From assembly GCA_020024155.1 (NCBI GenBank), contig JAHHUE010000025.1, positions 1-21,369 on the forward strand: a stretch of DNA of 21,369 nucleotides, given 5' to 3'. Of the stretch, positions 13,014-21,339 are shown one piece after another. The position numbers and the translations under genes were made by a program. Below the pieces are notes generated by a model that saw nothing but the letters and a program-made list of their open reading frames with translations, did no database searches and was not told where the DNA came from. The stretch is from Oscillospiraceae bacterium. GTDB lineage: Bacteria; Bacillota; Clostridia; Oscillospirales; Ruminococcaceae. How positions within the stretch are numbered: the stretch's first letter is position 1; each line of letters begins with the position of its first letter.

Positions 13014-13318
13014 AATTAGCCAAAGTTTTCAACAAATTTTTAATTTTTAACATTGAGTTTTTAACATTATAAACATCGCTCAAACCTGTTTGTTGAATTA
13101 AACAATTTATCAACAAACTTTCAAGATAAAAAAAATGGTAAAAATATGTACTGCTAAAAAGGTTTACGGATGTTTTCAACAAATTCACAGCCCCTACTAC
13201 TACTGCTAAAAATTAGTTAGAAATGACTACGAAATCTATCAGTTTTCTGAAATTTTACACTTTTTTACCATGTTGATAATGTTGAAAAGAAAAAATACGG
13301 AAAGGACACTACTAAAAG
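13014..13318. other. oriC: oriC: dnaA-dnaN intergenic region
   Basis: There is no gene in these 305 bases. Exact TTWTCAACA 9-mers are at 13026-13034, 13107-13115 and 13173-13181 (plus) and, inverted and directly abutting, at 13271-13279 and 13280-13288. TTTTTAACA variants are at 13044-13052 and 13058-13066. A GC-rich block and trinucleotide repeats follow the third box. Gene orientation flips around dnaA. All of this fits the initiation site of a Firmicutes chromosome. Confidence 0.85.
13173..13208 (+). promoter_or_regulatory. DnaA-trio unwinding element (box, GC block, trios)
   Basis: The box TTTTCAACA (13173-13181) is followed by AATT, the GC-rich CACAGCCC, and then CTA-CTA-CTA-CTG-CTA (13194-13208). 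The complementary strand reads 3'-GAT-GAT-GAT-GAC-GAT-5', the known DnaA-trio pattern on which DnaA filaments assemble to melt the origin. AT-rich AAAATTAG follows. Confidence 0.78.
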
Positions 13319-14422
13319 ATGAAAATCATCTGCGATAAAAATACACTAAATGAAGCAATTCAAACAGTTTCAAGAGCTGTTGCTACAAAAAGTAATCTTG
13401 CATCCATCGAAGGCATTCTCTTTGTTGCTGAAAACGGAACTTTGACTTTGACCGGCTACGATTTTGAAATGGGAATTAAAACTACTTTTGATTGTGATGT
13501 TGATATGGAAGGCGATATAGTTCTTTCCAGCCAGCTGCTCGGAAACATAGTAAAAAAATCTACTGACAACAAAATTACCATCGAATGCGATGACAAAATG
13601 AACTGCAAAATCAAAAGTGGTATGACTGAATACAATATCAAAGGCATTGATTCAACGGATTATCCTGATTTTCCTACACCAAGCAGTGACAACAGTATAA
13701 ATATTGAAAACAGTCTTTTCTGTGAAATGGTTGACTATGTTATTTATGCTGTTAGCCAAGACGAAAAACGCCCTGCTCATACAGGTGTACTTGTAAAACT
13801 TGAAAACAGAAAACTTACTATGGTTGCTTTGGACGGTTACCGCCTTGCTGTTTGTGAAAGAGAAGTTGATTTTGAAGGCAACTTCTCTATGATTGTTCCT
13901 GCAAAAGCTATGAACGAAGTGAGAAAAATTGTTGGCGAAAAAGATGGTAAATTAACAATATTTGCCAACAGAAGATATATTATTTTTAATGCCGGTGAAT
14001 TTATTGTATTATCAAGATTGCTTGAAGGCGAATTTCTTGACTACAAAAAAGCTATTCCACAAAATTACTCCATTAAAGCTACTGCAAACACAAGAGATTT
14101 TATCAATGTTATTGACCGTGTTTCTCTTATCATTACTGAAAGATTGAAAAATCCTGTTAAAGTTAACATAAATGATGATTGTATCAGTGTTAAATGTTCC
14201 ACAGAAATTGGTGCAGTTTATGATGAATTTTCTGCTGAGGTTGAAGGCGGTACACTTGAAATAGGATTTAATAATAAATATTTGCTTGATGCTCTTAAAG
14301 CAAGCAGAAAAGAAGAACTTGTTTTTGAATTTACAGGCAGTTTGTCTCCTTGCGTTATCAGACCAAAAGACAGCGACGATTTTACCTATCTTGTTTTACC
14401 AGTGAGGTTTAAAAATGACTAA
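13319..14422 (+). CDS. dnaN: DNA polymerase III beta subunit (sliding clamp)
   Basis: A 367-residue clamp with the usual three-domain length. It starts MKIICDKNTLNEAIQTVSRAV and ends TYLVLPVRFKND, the conserved clamp C-terminus close to the peptide-binding pocket; GYRLAVCERE lies near the middle. It rings DNA as a dimer and tethers polymerase III and repair factors. The ribosome site AAAGGA is 12 bases from the ATG, somewhat far, so initiation may be moderate. Its last 8 bases overlap the start of the S4 gene. Confidence 0.99.
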   Translation: MKIICDKNTLNEAIQTVSRAVATKSNLASIEGILFVAENGTLTLTGYDFEMGIKTTFDCDVDMEGDIVLSSQLLGNIVKKSTDNKITIECDDKMNCKIKSGMTEYNIKGIDSTDYPDFPTPSSDNSINIENSLFCEMVDYVIYAVSQDEKRPAHTGVLVKLENRKLTMVALDGYRLAVCEREVDFEGNFSMIVPAKAMNEVRKIVGEKDGKLTIFANRRYIIFNAGEFIVLSRLLEGEFLDYKKAIPQNYSIKATANTRDFINVIDRVSLIITERLKNPVKVNINDDCISVKCSTEIGAVYDEFSAEVEGGTLEIGFNNKYLLDALKASRKEELVFEFTGSLSPCVIRPKDSDDFTYLVLPVRFKND

Positions 14423-14630
14423 TATTGATATAAAACCACCATTCATCAAACTTGACCAGTTTTTAAAATTTGCTAATGTGATTTATTCCGGAGGCGAGGC
14501 AAAAACTGTTATTCAAGGAGGTTTGGTTTCTGTTAATGGTGAAATATGCACTCAAAGAGGCAAAAAACTTTATGATGGTTATGTTGTTTCTTTTGAAGGT
14601 GAAGAATTTAAGGTTTGCATAAGTGAATAA
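14415..14630 (+). CDS. yaaA: S4 domain protein YaaA/RlbA
   Basis: A 71-residue RNA-binding S4 domain protein. The core is LDQFLKFANVIYSGGEAKTV and then IQGGLVSVNGEICTQRGKKL, matching the alpha-L motif that ends in VNGE. It sits between dnaN and recF as in Bacillus, where the homologue is linked to 50S ribosome biogenesis. GAGGT is 6 bases before the ATG. It overlaps dnaN by 8 bases and recF by 8 bases, so the three are probably coupled. Confidence 0.93.
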   Translation: MTNIDIKPPFIKLDQFLKFANVIYSGGEAKTVIQGGLVSVNGEICTQRGKKLYDGYVVSFEGEEFKVCISE

Positions 14631-15726
14631 TTGTTGTATTAAAACACTTTCTCTGGAAAATTTCAGAAATATTAAAAGATGTCAGTTGTCTTTTTGTGAT
14701 GGTATAAATGTTATTACCGGAGAAAACGGACAAGGAAAAACAAACCTTATTGAATCTTTGTGGCTTTTGACCGGAGCAAAAAGTTTTAGGGGAAGCAAAG
14801 ACAGAGATTTAATAAAAAAAGATGAGTATTATTCAAGAATTATTTCAACTTTAAGTCAAGATGACTATGATAATAAAATTGAAATTTTGATTGCAGATAC
14901 TGATAGTAAAAAAGGAAGATATGCGCGTTTTAATGACACAGACCAGAAAAGAGCAGTTAGCCTTGCAGGAAAATTTTATTGCGTGGTCTTTTGCCCTCAG
15001 CATCTCACTTTGGTAAGTGGTTCGCCTTCTTTGAGAAGAAAATTTGTTGACGGTGCGTTATGTCAGATTTATCCCGGATATATAAAACTGTTTAAGACGT
15101 TTGAAAAATATCTTGAACAGAAAAACAGTCTTTTGAAAAATTATACAAAATATCCTTTGAAAGAGTTTAATGAAACTTTGGATATATATAATCAGAATCT
15201 TGCATATCTTGGACAAGAAATCTATAAGAAAAGAAAGCAATATATAGATTTATTATCCCAAAAAGCAAAAATTTACTATGAAAAAATATCAAGTGGCAGA
15301 GAAACCATAGATTTTTTCTATAATTCTTTTGCCACCCAACCAAACCAGTTTTACGATTACTTAATTGAAAATATTGAAAAAGATAAAAGAGCAGGTTTTT
15401 CTACTTGCGGTGTTCAGAGAGAAGATATTGAAATTCTCATAAACGGTGAACCTGCAAAAGAATTTGCAAGCCAAGGGCAACAAAGAAGTATCGTTTTAAG
15501 TATGAAACTTGCTGAAAGCGATATTTTGCAAGAAATGTGTATGATAAACCCTGTTATTCTGCTTGATGATGTTTTGAGTGAACTGGATTTTAAAAGGCAG
15601 GAATATCTGCTGGAAAATATAGAAGGCAAGCAGGTTTTTATTTCGTCTTGTGACGAGAACCGTATCAACCTTGCAAAAAGCCAGAAATATCTTGTAAAGG
15701 ACGGCGAGATTAGCCAGTGTATATAG
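14623..15726 (+). CDS. recF: DNA repair protein RecF
   Basis: A 367-residue SMC-like ATPase that helps RecO and RecR load RecA at single-stranded gaps. Walker A is GENGQGKT (33-40), the ABC signature is FASQGQQRSIVLSMKLAE, and Walker B is PVILLDDVLSELD. The N-terminus LSLENFRNIKRC is typical. The start is a GTG at 14623, with AAGG 9 bases upstream and no usable ATG nearby, so it overlaps yaaA by 8 bases. The C-terminus overlaps remB by 10 bases. Confidence 0.98.
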   Translation: MNNCCIKTLSLENFRNIKRCQLSFCDGINVITGENGQGKTNLIESLWLLTGAKSFRGSKDRDLIKKDEYYSRIISTLSQDDYDNKIEILIADTDSKKGRYARFNDTDQKRAVSLAGKFYCVVFCPQHLTLVSGSPSLRRKFVDGALCQIYPGYIKLFKTFEKYLEQKNSLLKNYTKYPLKEFNETLDIYNQNLAYLGQEIYKKRKQYIDLLSQKAKIYYEKISSGRETIDFFYNSFATQPNQFYDYLIENIEKDKRAGFSTCGVQREDIEILINGEPAKEFASQGQQRSIVLSMKLAESDILQEMCMINPVILLDDVLSELDFKRQEYLLENIEGKQVFISSCDENRINLAKSQKYLVKDGEISQCI

Positions 15727-15959
15727 ATATTGCAACAGATTTTTTGCTTAATGATAAAGATATAATTGGTGTTTTCGATTTGGATAATACCACTATAAAC
15801 AACCATACAAGAAACTTTTTAAACCAAAAACAAAAGGAAAATAAGGTTGTTTATCTTATAAAGGATTTGCCTAAAAGCTTTGTTGTAACAGAGGACGGTA
15901 TGGTTTATGTTATTGAATTGTCTTCTCAGATTATTAAAAAAAGGCTTGGTATAAAATAA
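15717..15959 (+). CDS. remB: RemB/YaaB family protein (DUF370)
   Basis: An 80-residue DUF370 protein. Family features are IIGVFDLDNTTIN, TRNFLNQ and LPKSFVVTEDGMVYV. In Bacillus subtilis RemA and RemB influence extracellular matrix genes, and RemB sits between recF and gyrB as here. The start is a GTG at 15717 inside the end of recF, with only a weak ribosome site, so translation probably depends on recF. The N-terminal VYIDI aligns with MFIHI of relatives. Confidence 0.92.
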   Translation: MYIDIATDFLLNDKDIIGVFDLDNTTINNHTRNFLNQKQKENKVVYLIKDLPKSFVVTEDGMVYVIELSSQIIKKRLGIK

Positions 15960-15998
15960 TATTTATTGCTTTTATGTATATAGAAAGCGGAGGAAGAA

Positions 15999-17930
15999 AT
16001 GGCACAAATAGAAGATAAAGTGGAAAATAATTACGGCGGAGAGCAGATTCAAGTTCTTGAAGGGCTTGAAGCTGTAAGAAAGCGTCCTGGTATGTATATC
16101 GGTTCAACCGGACCAAAGGGACTGCACCATTTGGTGTACGAAATTGTGGACAACTCAATTGACGAAGCTCTTGCAGGATATTGTGATGATATTCAAGTTT
16201 CCATTTTAAAGGGAAATATTATCAGAGTTAGCGATAACGGACGTGGTATTCCGGTTGGCATTCAGCCAAAACTTGGTATACCTGCTGTTACTGTTGTTTT
16301 TACAATTCTCCACGCAGGTGGTAAATTTGGCGGCGAAAGCAGTGGTTACAAGGTTTCCGGTGGTTTGCACGGTGTTGGTGCTTCTGTTGTAAATGCTCTT
16401 AGCCAGTGGCTTGTTGTTGAAGTTAAAAACGGCGAAGGCATCTATCGCCAAAGCTTTAAAAGAGGTATTGCTGACGGCGACCTTCAAAGAGTTGGCGACA
16501 CAACAGAAAAAGGTACTACTGTTGAGTTTATGGCTGATGATGAAATATTTGAAACTTGCGAATATGAATACGAAGTTCTTGCTACAAGACTTAGAGAACA
16601 GGCTTTCCTTAACGCAGGTGTAAAAATTACCATTAACGACCTTCGTGATGACGAAAACCCAATTAGTGAAACTATGCACTACGAGGGTGGTCTTAAAAGC
16701 TTTGTTGAATATATTCACCAAAAAAGAGATATGACTGTTTTACATCCGGTTATACACCTTAAAACAGAAACAGAAAATTCAACTGCTGAAATTGCTTTGC
16801 AGTATAACGACAGCTACAACGAAAATATGCTCAGCTTTGCAAACAATATTCATACTCCAGACGGTGGCACTCACGAACAAGGCTTTAAAAATGCTATTAC
16901 AAGGGTATTTAACGACTTTGGACGAGAAAAAGGCTATATCAAAGATAAAGAAGACAATCTTACCGGTAACGATGTAAGAGAAGGTCTTACTGCTATTATT
17001 TCCGTTAAAGTTACCGAGGCTCAGTTTGAAGGTCAGACAAAAGCAAAATTGGGCAACACAGAAGTTAGAGGTTTGGTGGAAAATCTCGTTTATGAAAAAC
17101 TTCGTGATTTCTTTGAAGAAAATCCTTCTGTTGCAAAAGTTGTATACGAAAAAGCTTTGAGCGCTCAGAGAGCCAGAGAGGCTGCAAAAAGAGCAAGAGA
17201 ACTTGTTAGAAGAAAATCTGCTCTTGAAACTGCAAGAATGCCGGGCAAACTTTCTGACTGTTCAAGCAAAGACCCTTCTATTTGCGAATTGTACATCGTT
17301 GAAGGTGACTCTGCCGGCGGTTCTGCAAAAGGCGGCAGAGATAGAGAATATCAGGCAATACTTCCTTTGTGGGGTAAAATGATAAATGTTGAAAAGGCTC
17401 GTCTTGACCGTGTTTACGGAAACGAAAAACTTATGCCTGTTGTTACTGCTATGGGCTGTGGTATAGGCGAAGATTTGGACCTTGAAAAACTCAGATATCA
17501 CAAAATTGTTATTATGGCTGATGCCGATGTTGACGGAAGCCATATCAGAACACTTTTGCTTACTTTCTTTTTCCGTTTTATGCGTCCTGTTGTAGAAAAA
17601 GGTTATATTTATATTGCTATGCCTCCACTTTACAAAGTGACAAAAGGAAAACAGATTAAATATGCTTATGACGATATTGAAAGAGATGAAATTATTGCTG
17701 AATGGCAGACAGGCTACAAAATCAGTCGATTTAAAGGTCTTGGTGAAATGAATGCCGAACAGCTTTGGGATACAACTTTGAACCCTGAAAAACGCGTTAT
17801 GATGCGTGTTTCTCTTGAAGATGCTCAGAAAGCAGACGAAACATTTACAATTCTTATGGGCGACAAGGTTGCACCAAGAAAAGAATTTATTGAGAAAAAC
17901 GCAAAATATGTAAATAATCTTGATGTTTAG
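15999..17930 (+). CDS. gyrB: DNA gyrase subunit B
   Basis: A 643-residue ATPase subunit of DNA gyrase. The GHKL part has QVLEGLEAVRKRPGMYIG, EIVDNSIDEAL with Asn52 for Mg-ATP, DNGRGIP, and GGLHGVGASVVNAL. The TOPRIM part has EGDSAGG from E435 and the metal-binding DADVDGSH from D508. The short Gram-positive length, without the enterobacterial insertion, is normal. GGAGG is 5 bases before the ATG. The gene follows remB by 39 bases. gyrA is separated from it by a small membrane protein gene. Confidence 0.99.
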   Translation: MAQIEDKVENNYGGEQIQVLEGLEAVRKRPGMYIGSTGPKGLHHLVYEIVDNSIDEALAGYCDDIQVSILKGNIIRVSDNGRGIPVGIQPKLGIPAVTVVFTILHAGGKFGGESSGYKVSGGLHGVGASVVNALSQWLVVEVKNGEGIYRQSFKRGIADGDLQRVGDTTEKGTTVEFMADDEIFETCEYEYEVLATRLREQAFLNAGVKITINDLRDDENPISETMHYEGGLKSFVEYIHQKRDMTVLHPVIHLKTETENSTAEIALQYNDSYNENMLSFANNIHTPDGGTHEQGFKNAITRVFNDFGREKGYIKDKEDNLTGNDVREGLTAIISVKVTEAQFEGQTKAKLGNTEVRGLVENLVYEKLRDFFEENPSVAKVVYEKALSAQRAREAAKRARELVRRKSALETARMPGKLSDCSSKDPSICELYIVEGDSAGGSAKGGRDREYQAILPLWGKMINVEKARLDRVYGNEKLMPVVTAMGCGIGEDLDLEKLRYHKIVIMADADVDGSHIRTLLLTFFFRFMRPVVEKGYIYIAMPPLYKVTKGKQIKYAYDDIERDEIIAEWQTGYKISRFKGLGEMNAEQLWDTTLNPEKRVMMRVSLEDAQKADETFTILMGDKVAPRKEFIEKNAKYVNNLDV

Positions 17931-17938
17931 TTTGCATT

Positions 17939-17968
17939 GTAATCATCTGCAAAAATGCAGGTGATTAC
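17939..17968 (+). other. Hairpin after gyrB, weak terminator or attenuator
   Basis: A 13-bp stem with one G-U pair (arm GTAATCATCTGCA) and an AAAA loop starts 9 bases after the gyrB stop. Only a broken T run follows (CTGATATATTTTTA), so full termination is doubtful. It may partly uncouple gyrB from the downstream genes or protect the 3' end. Confidence 0.6.
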
Positions 17969-18006
17969 TGATATATTTTTATAAATTTATTCAGAGAGGG
18001 AAAATA

Positions 18007-18576
18007 ATGAACCTAATTCACAAGGAAAAATATATCCTTAAACCAGAAACTTTCAATGCCTTCAATATTGATGCGAAGAAAACACAGATAAACAAAAATA
18101 TCAATTCAATAAAAATAACTGCTCTTATTCAGATTTTTGTTGGTGCAATATTTATTATTGCGTCCATAGTTACAAAGCAGAACAGCCTTTTTGTTTTTAA
18201 TGTTTTTGCTGTTATCGTTATGTTTTGGGGTGGTTATTCTCTTAAAACAAAACCTGCAAAATATCAAAAACAATTGGAGCAATCTTTGGAAACTGCCTAT
18301 AAAAACGGCAGATACGGTGAGTGTTTTTTTGATGTTAAATTTTTTGAAGATAAATTGAAATATATGGTTGGAGATAAAGCTGATGAGCTTTATTATATTG
18401 AATTTGCAAGATTTTATGATGAAGAAAAATACTTTGCAATACACTTTAACACCGGTGATGTTATAATTTTTAACCCTGATTGTGATAAAGAAAAAATTAA
18501 ATCTATTATTCTTGATTATAGAAAAAAAGGCGAAATCTCTTCTGAAAATACACAAAAAGAAGAAATTAAAGAGTAA
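18007..18576 (+). CDS. Two-TM membrane protein, possibly YcxB-like
   Basis: A 189-residue protein of unknown function. Two membrane helices lie at about 36-55 (ITALIQIFVGAIFIIASIV) and 59-78 (VFNVFAVIVMFWGGYSL). After a charged segment, residues 105-172 form a beta-rich soluble region ending IIFNPDCDKEKIKSIILDYRK. Helices followed by such a region resemble the YcxB-like family, but this is a weak pattern match. GAGGG is 7 bases before the ATG. It lies between gyrB and gyrA, which are often adjacent in Firmicutes, and on the same strand, so it probably shares transcripts with them. The tail is Glu/Lys-rich. Confidence 0.75.
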   Translation: MNLIHKEKYILKPETFNAFNIDAKKTQINKNINSIKITALIQIFVGAIFIIASIVTKQNSLFVFNVFAVIVMFWGGYSLKTKPAKYQKQLEQSLETAYKNGRYGECFFDVKFFEDKLKYMVGDKADELYYIEFARFYDEEKYFAIHFNTGDVIIFNPDCDKEKIKSIILDYRKKGEISSENTQKEEIKE

Positions 18577-18610
18577 ATCATAGTCTAATTTGTAATTTAT
18601 TTTAATAAAA

Positions 18611-18639
18611 TTACAATTAGTATATATAAGTGGTGTAAT
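18611..18639 (+). promoter_or_regulatory. Possible gyrA promoter
   Basis: TTACAA (18611-18616), a 17-base spacer and TGTAAT (18634-18639) lie 46 bases before the gyrA ATG. An AT-only imperfect inverted repeat (18585-18620) overlaps the -35. Both signals are weak. Confidence 0.35.
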
Positions 18640-18684
18640 CTGCTTGAATTTATAGTGGTTTATAGAAAAGTAAGGAGTATATAA

Positions 18685-21204
18685 ATGATACAGGATAATA
18701 CAAAATATCTTGATGTTGACATAGAAAAAGAAATGAAAAAAAGCTTTCTTGACTACTCTATGTCTGTTATAGTTTCTCGTGCTTTGCCAGATGTGCGTGA
18801 CGGGCTTAAACCTGTTCACCGCAGAATTTTATACACTATGTATGAAAAAAATCTTGACGCATCTCACGAATACAGAAAATCAGCAGAAACAGTTGGTGCT
18901 GTTTTGGGTTCTTACCACCCACACGGCGACTCTTCTGTTTATGAAGCAATGGTGCGTCTTGCACAAGACTTCTCTTTGAGATACCCTCTCATTGACGGTC
19001 AAGGTAACTTTGGTTCTGTTGACGGCGACCCTGCTGCTGCATACCGTTATACCGAAGCAAGAATGAAAAGAATTGCTGATGAAATGTTGCGTGATATCGA
19101 AAAAGATACAGTTGACTTTGTGCCAAACTTTGATGATTCCAAAACTGAACCTTCTGTTTTGCCTGCAAGAATTCCAAACTTTCTTGTAAATGGTGCTGTT
19201 GGTATTGCTGTTGGTATGGCAACAAATATCCCTCCTCATAACCTTGGAGAAGTTTGCGATGCTATAAACCATCTTATAGATTATCCAGAGGCAGATTTTG
19301 CTGAGCTTATGGAATTTATTCCAGGGCCAGACTTCCCAACTGGTGGCATTATTATGGGAAGAAGTGGTATCAGAAGTGCTTACGCAACAGGTAAAGGCAA
19401 AATTATTCTTCGCGGCCGTGCTAATATTGAAGAAAAACCAAACGGAAGATACCACATCATTATTACTGAAATTCCATATATGGTTAATAAATCATTGCTT
19501 GTGGAAAAAATTGCAGACCTTGTTAAAGATAAAAGAATTGAAGGTATTTCTGACCTTCGTGATGAATCTGACAGACAAGGTATGCGTATTGTTGTGGAAC
19601 TTAAAAAAGAGGCAAACCCTCAGGTTGTACTTAACCACTTGTACTCTTTGACACAACTTCAAGATACTGTTGGCGCAAACCTTCTTGCTCTTGACGAAGG
19701 TGTGCCAAAAGTTATGGACCTTAAAACTATCTTGCAGAAATATATCAATTTCCAGTGTGAAGTGCTTGAAAGAAGAACAAGATTTGACCTTAAAAAAGCA
19801 GAAGAAAGAGAACATATTCTCGAAGGTTTGAAAATTGCATCTGATAATATTGACGAAGTTATTCAGATTATTCGTACAAGTTATGATAATGCCAAAGAAA
19901 GACTTATGGAAAGATTTGGCTTGTCTGAACTTCAAGCTAATGCAATTCTCAATATGCAATTAAGACGTTTGCAGGGGCTTGAAAGAGAAAAAATTGAGCA
20001 AGAACTTGCTGAAATTGAAGAAAAAATTGCATACTACAAAGAATTTTTGTCCAATCACCATATGGTTTTGGAAAAAGTTAAACAAGATGTTTTGGAAATT
20101 AAGGAAAAATACGCAGACCCAAGAAGAACTGAAATTGCTCATATCTCCGGTGAAGTTGATATTGAAGACCTTATCCCAGAAGAAGAATGTGTATTCACAT
20201 ATACAAACTTTGGCTATGTAAAACGCCAGCCAAAAACTGTTTATCACGCTCAAAAGCGTGGAGGCCGTGGTGTTAGTGGTATGACAAGAAGAGATGAAGA
20301 TTTTGTTCAGGAACTCTTTATTTCAAATACCCACGACTATGTTTTGTTTGCTACTGACAGAGGCAGAGTATATCGTCTTAAAGGTTATGAAATTCCGGAA
20401 GGCAGCCGTAATGCAAGAGGTGTTAATATTATCAACCTTATCCAGTTACAGCCAGATGAAAAAATTACAACAATTATTCCTGTTCCTCGTGAAAGCGAAG
20501 GCTATCTTGTTATGGTTACAAGAAACGGTATTATTAAGCGTACTCCACTTGAACAGTATAACAATGTGAGAAAATCCGGCTTGATTTCTATCACTCTTGA
20601 TGAGGGCGATACTCTCGCTTGGACAAGAATTACATCAGGCGAAGATGATTTGATTGTTGCAACAAGAAACGGTGTTGCTATCAAATTTAAAGAAACAGAT
20701 GTAAGAGTTGTTGGCAGAAGTGCAAGAGGTGTTAAGGCTATTGAACTTGTTGACAGCGACCAAGTTGTTGGTATGGGCATTGCAGACGATGAAAGCCAGT
20801 TGTTGACTATCACAGAAGACGGTAAGGGCAGAAGAACAAATATGAGCGAATACCGTTTGCAGACAAGAGGAGGTAAAGGTGTAAGAAACTACGATGTAGA
20901 AAAAGCCGGTCTTGTTTGTGGTGTGAGAGTTGTTAAGGAAGGCGAAGATGCAATTCTTATTTCTAACTCTGGTATTATAATCAGAACTCATGTTGAAGAT
21001 ATTGCTTTGCAAAGCCGTTACGCTGGTGGTGTTAAAGTAATGCGTGTGGGTGAAGACGATAAAGTTGTTACTTTTGCTGTAACAGTTCGTGAAGATGAAG
21101 AAGACGAAAATGATGCAGAAGAAGTTGAAACTAATGAAGTTGAAACTAACGAAATAGAAGTAATTGAAAACCCACAAGTAAGCGAAGAAACAACAGAAGA
21201 ATAA
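18685..21204 (+). CDS. gyrA: DNA gyrase subunit A
   Basis: An 839-residue cleavage subunit of DNA gyrase. The catalytic tyrosine is Y122 in AAAYRYTEARM. The quinolone region reads GDSSVYE (81-87), so Ser83 and the acidic residue 87 keep the quinolone-sensitive state. The C-terminal wrapping domain has the GyrA-box QKRGGRG, which marks gyrase and not topoisomerase IV, followed by repeated blades (RVYRLKGYEIPEGSRNARG and similar). The protein ends in a long Glu/Asp-rich tail containing EVETNEVETNEIEV, from a 15-base duplication. AAGGAG is 7 bases before the ATG. A terminator follows. Confidence 0.99.
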   Translation: MIQDNTKYLDVDIEKEMKKSFLDYSMSVIVSRALPDVRDGLKPVHRRILYTMYEKNLDASHEYRKSAETVGAVLGSYHPHGDSSVYEAMVRLAQDFSLRYPLIDGQGNFGSVDGDPAAAYRYTEARMKRIADEMLRDIEKDTVDFVPNFDDSKTEPSVLPARIPNFLVNGAVGIAVGMATNIPPHNLGEVCDAINHLIDYPEADFAELMEFIPGPDFPTGGIIMGRSGIRSAYATGKGKIILRGRANIEEKPNGRYHIIITEIPYMVNKSLLVEKIADLVKDKRIEGISDLRDESDRQGMRIVVELKKEANPQVVLNHLYSLTQLQDTVGANLLALDEGVPKVMDLKTILQKYINFQCEVLERRTRFDLKKAEEREHILEGLKIASDNIDEVIQIIRTSYDNAKERLMERFGLSELQANAILNMQLRRLQGLEREKIEQELAEIEEKIAYYKEFLSNHHMVLEKVKQDVLEIKEKYADPRRTEIAHISGEVDIEDLIPEEECVFTYTNFGYVKRQPKTVYHAQKRGGRGVSGMTRRDEDFVQELFISNTHDYVLFATDRGRVYRLKGYEIPEGSRNARGVNIINLIQLQPDEKITTIIPVPRESEGYLVMVTRNGIIKRTPLEQYNNVRKSGLISITLDEGDTLAWTRITSGEDDLIVATRNGVAIKFKETDVRVVGRSARGVKAIELVDSDQVVGMGIADDESQLLTITEDGKGRRTNMSEYRLQTRGGKGVRNYDVEKAGLVCGVRVVKEGEDAILISNSGIIIRTHVEDIALQSRYAGGVKVMRVGEDDKVVTFAVTVREDEEDENDAEEVETNEVETNEIEVIENPQVSEETTEE

Positions 21205-21210
21205 AATATT

Positions 21211-21246
21211 AAAAGCTCCGATTAAAAGTTAGTCGGAGCTTTTTTG
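21211..21246 (+). terminator. Intrinsic terminator of gyrA
   Basis: The arms AAAAGCTCCGA and TCGGAGCTTTT pair perfectly, extended through the loop by weaker pairs, and a T run follows. It starts 7 bases after the gyrA stop. Confidence 0.9.
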
Positions 21247-21339
21247 TATCAAAAAAACTTATTTTTTATAAACTTTAAGTAATATAAGAATTATAATATA
21301 CTATATGTTTATAAAAATAGCGTTTATATGGTGATAAAA

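Noticed and set aside
18585..18620. Imperfect AT-only inverted repeat before gyrA as a terminator
   Set aside because: It has a bulge, no GC pairs of note and no T run after it, so a terminator call is not supported.
18106..18819. 237-codon frame antisense to the gyrB-gyrA spacer gene
   Set aside because: It is a shadow of the plus-strand membrane protein and the gyrA start, low-complexity in Phe, Asn and Lys, with no start signal.
19492..19959. Antisense frames within gyrA
   Set aside because: They have no ribosome sites or recognisable domains, and the sense strand is a complete, conserved gyrA.
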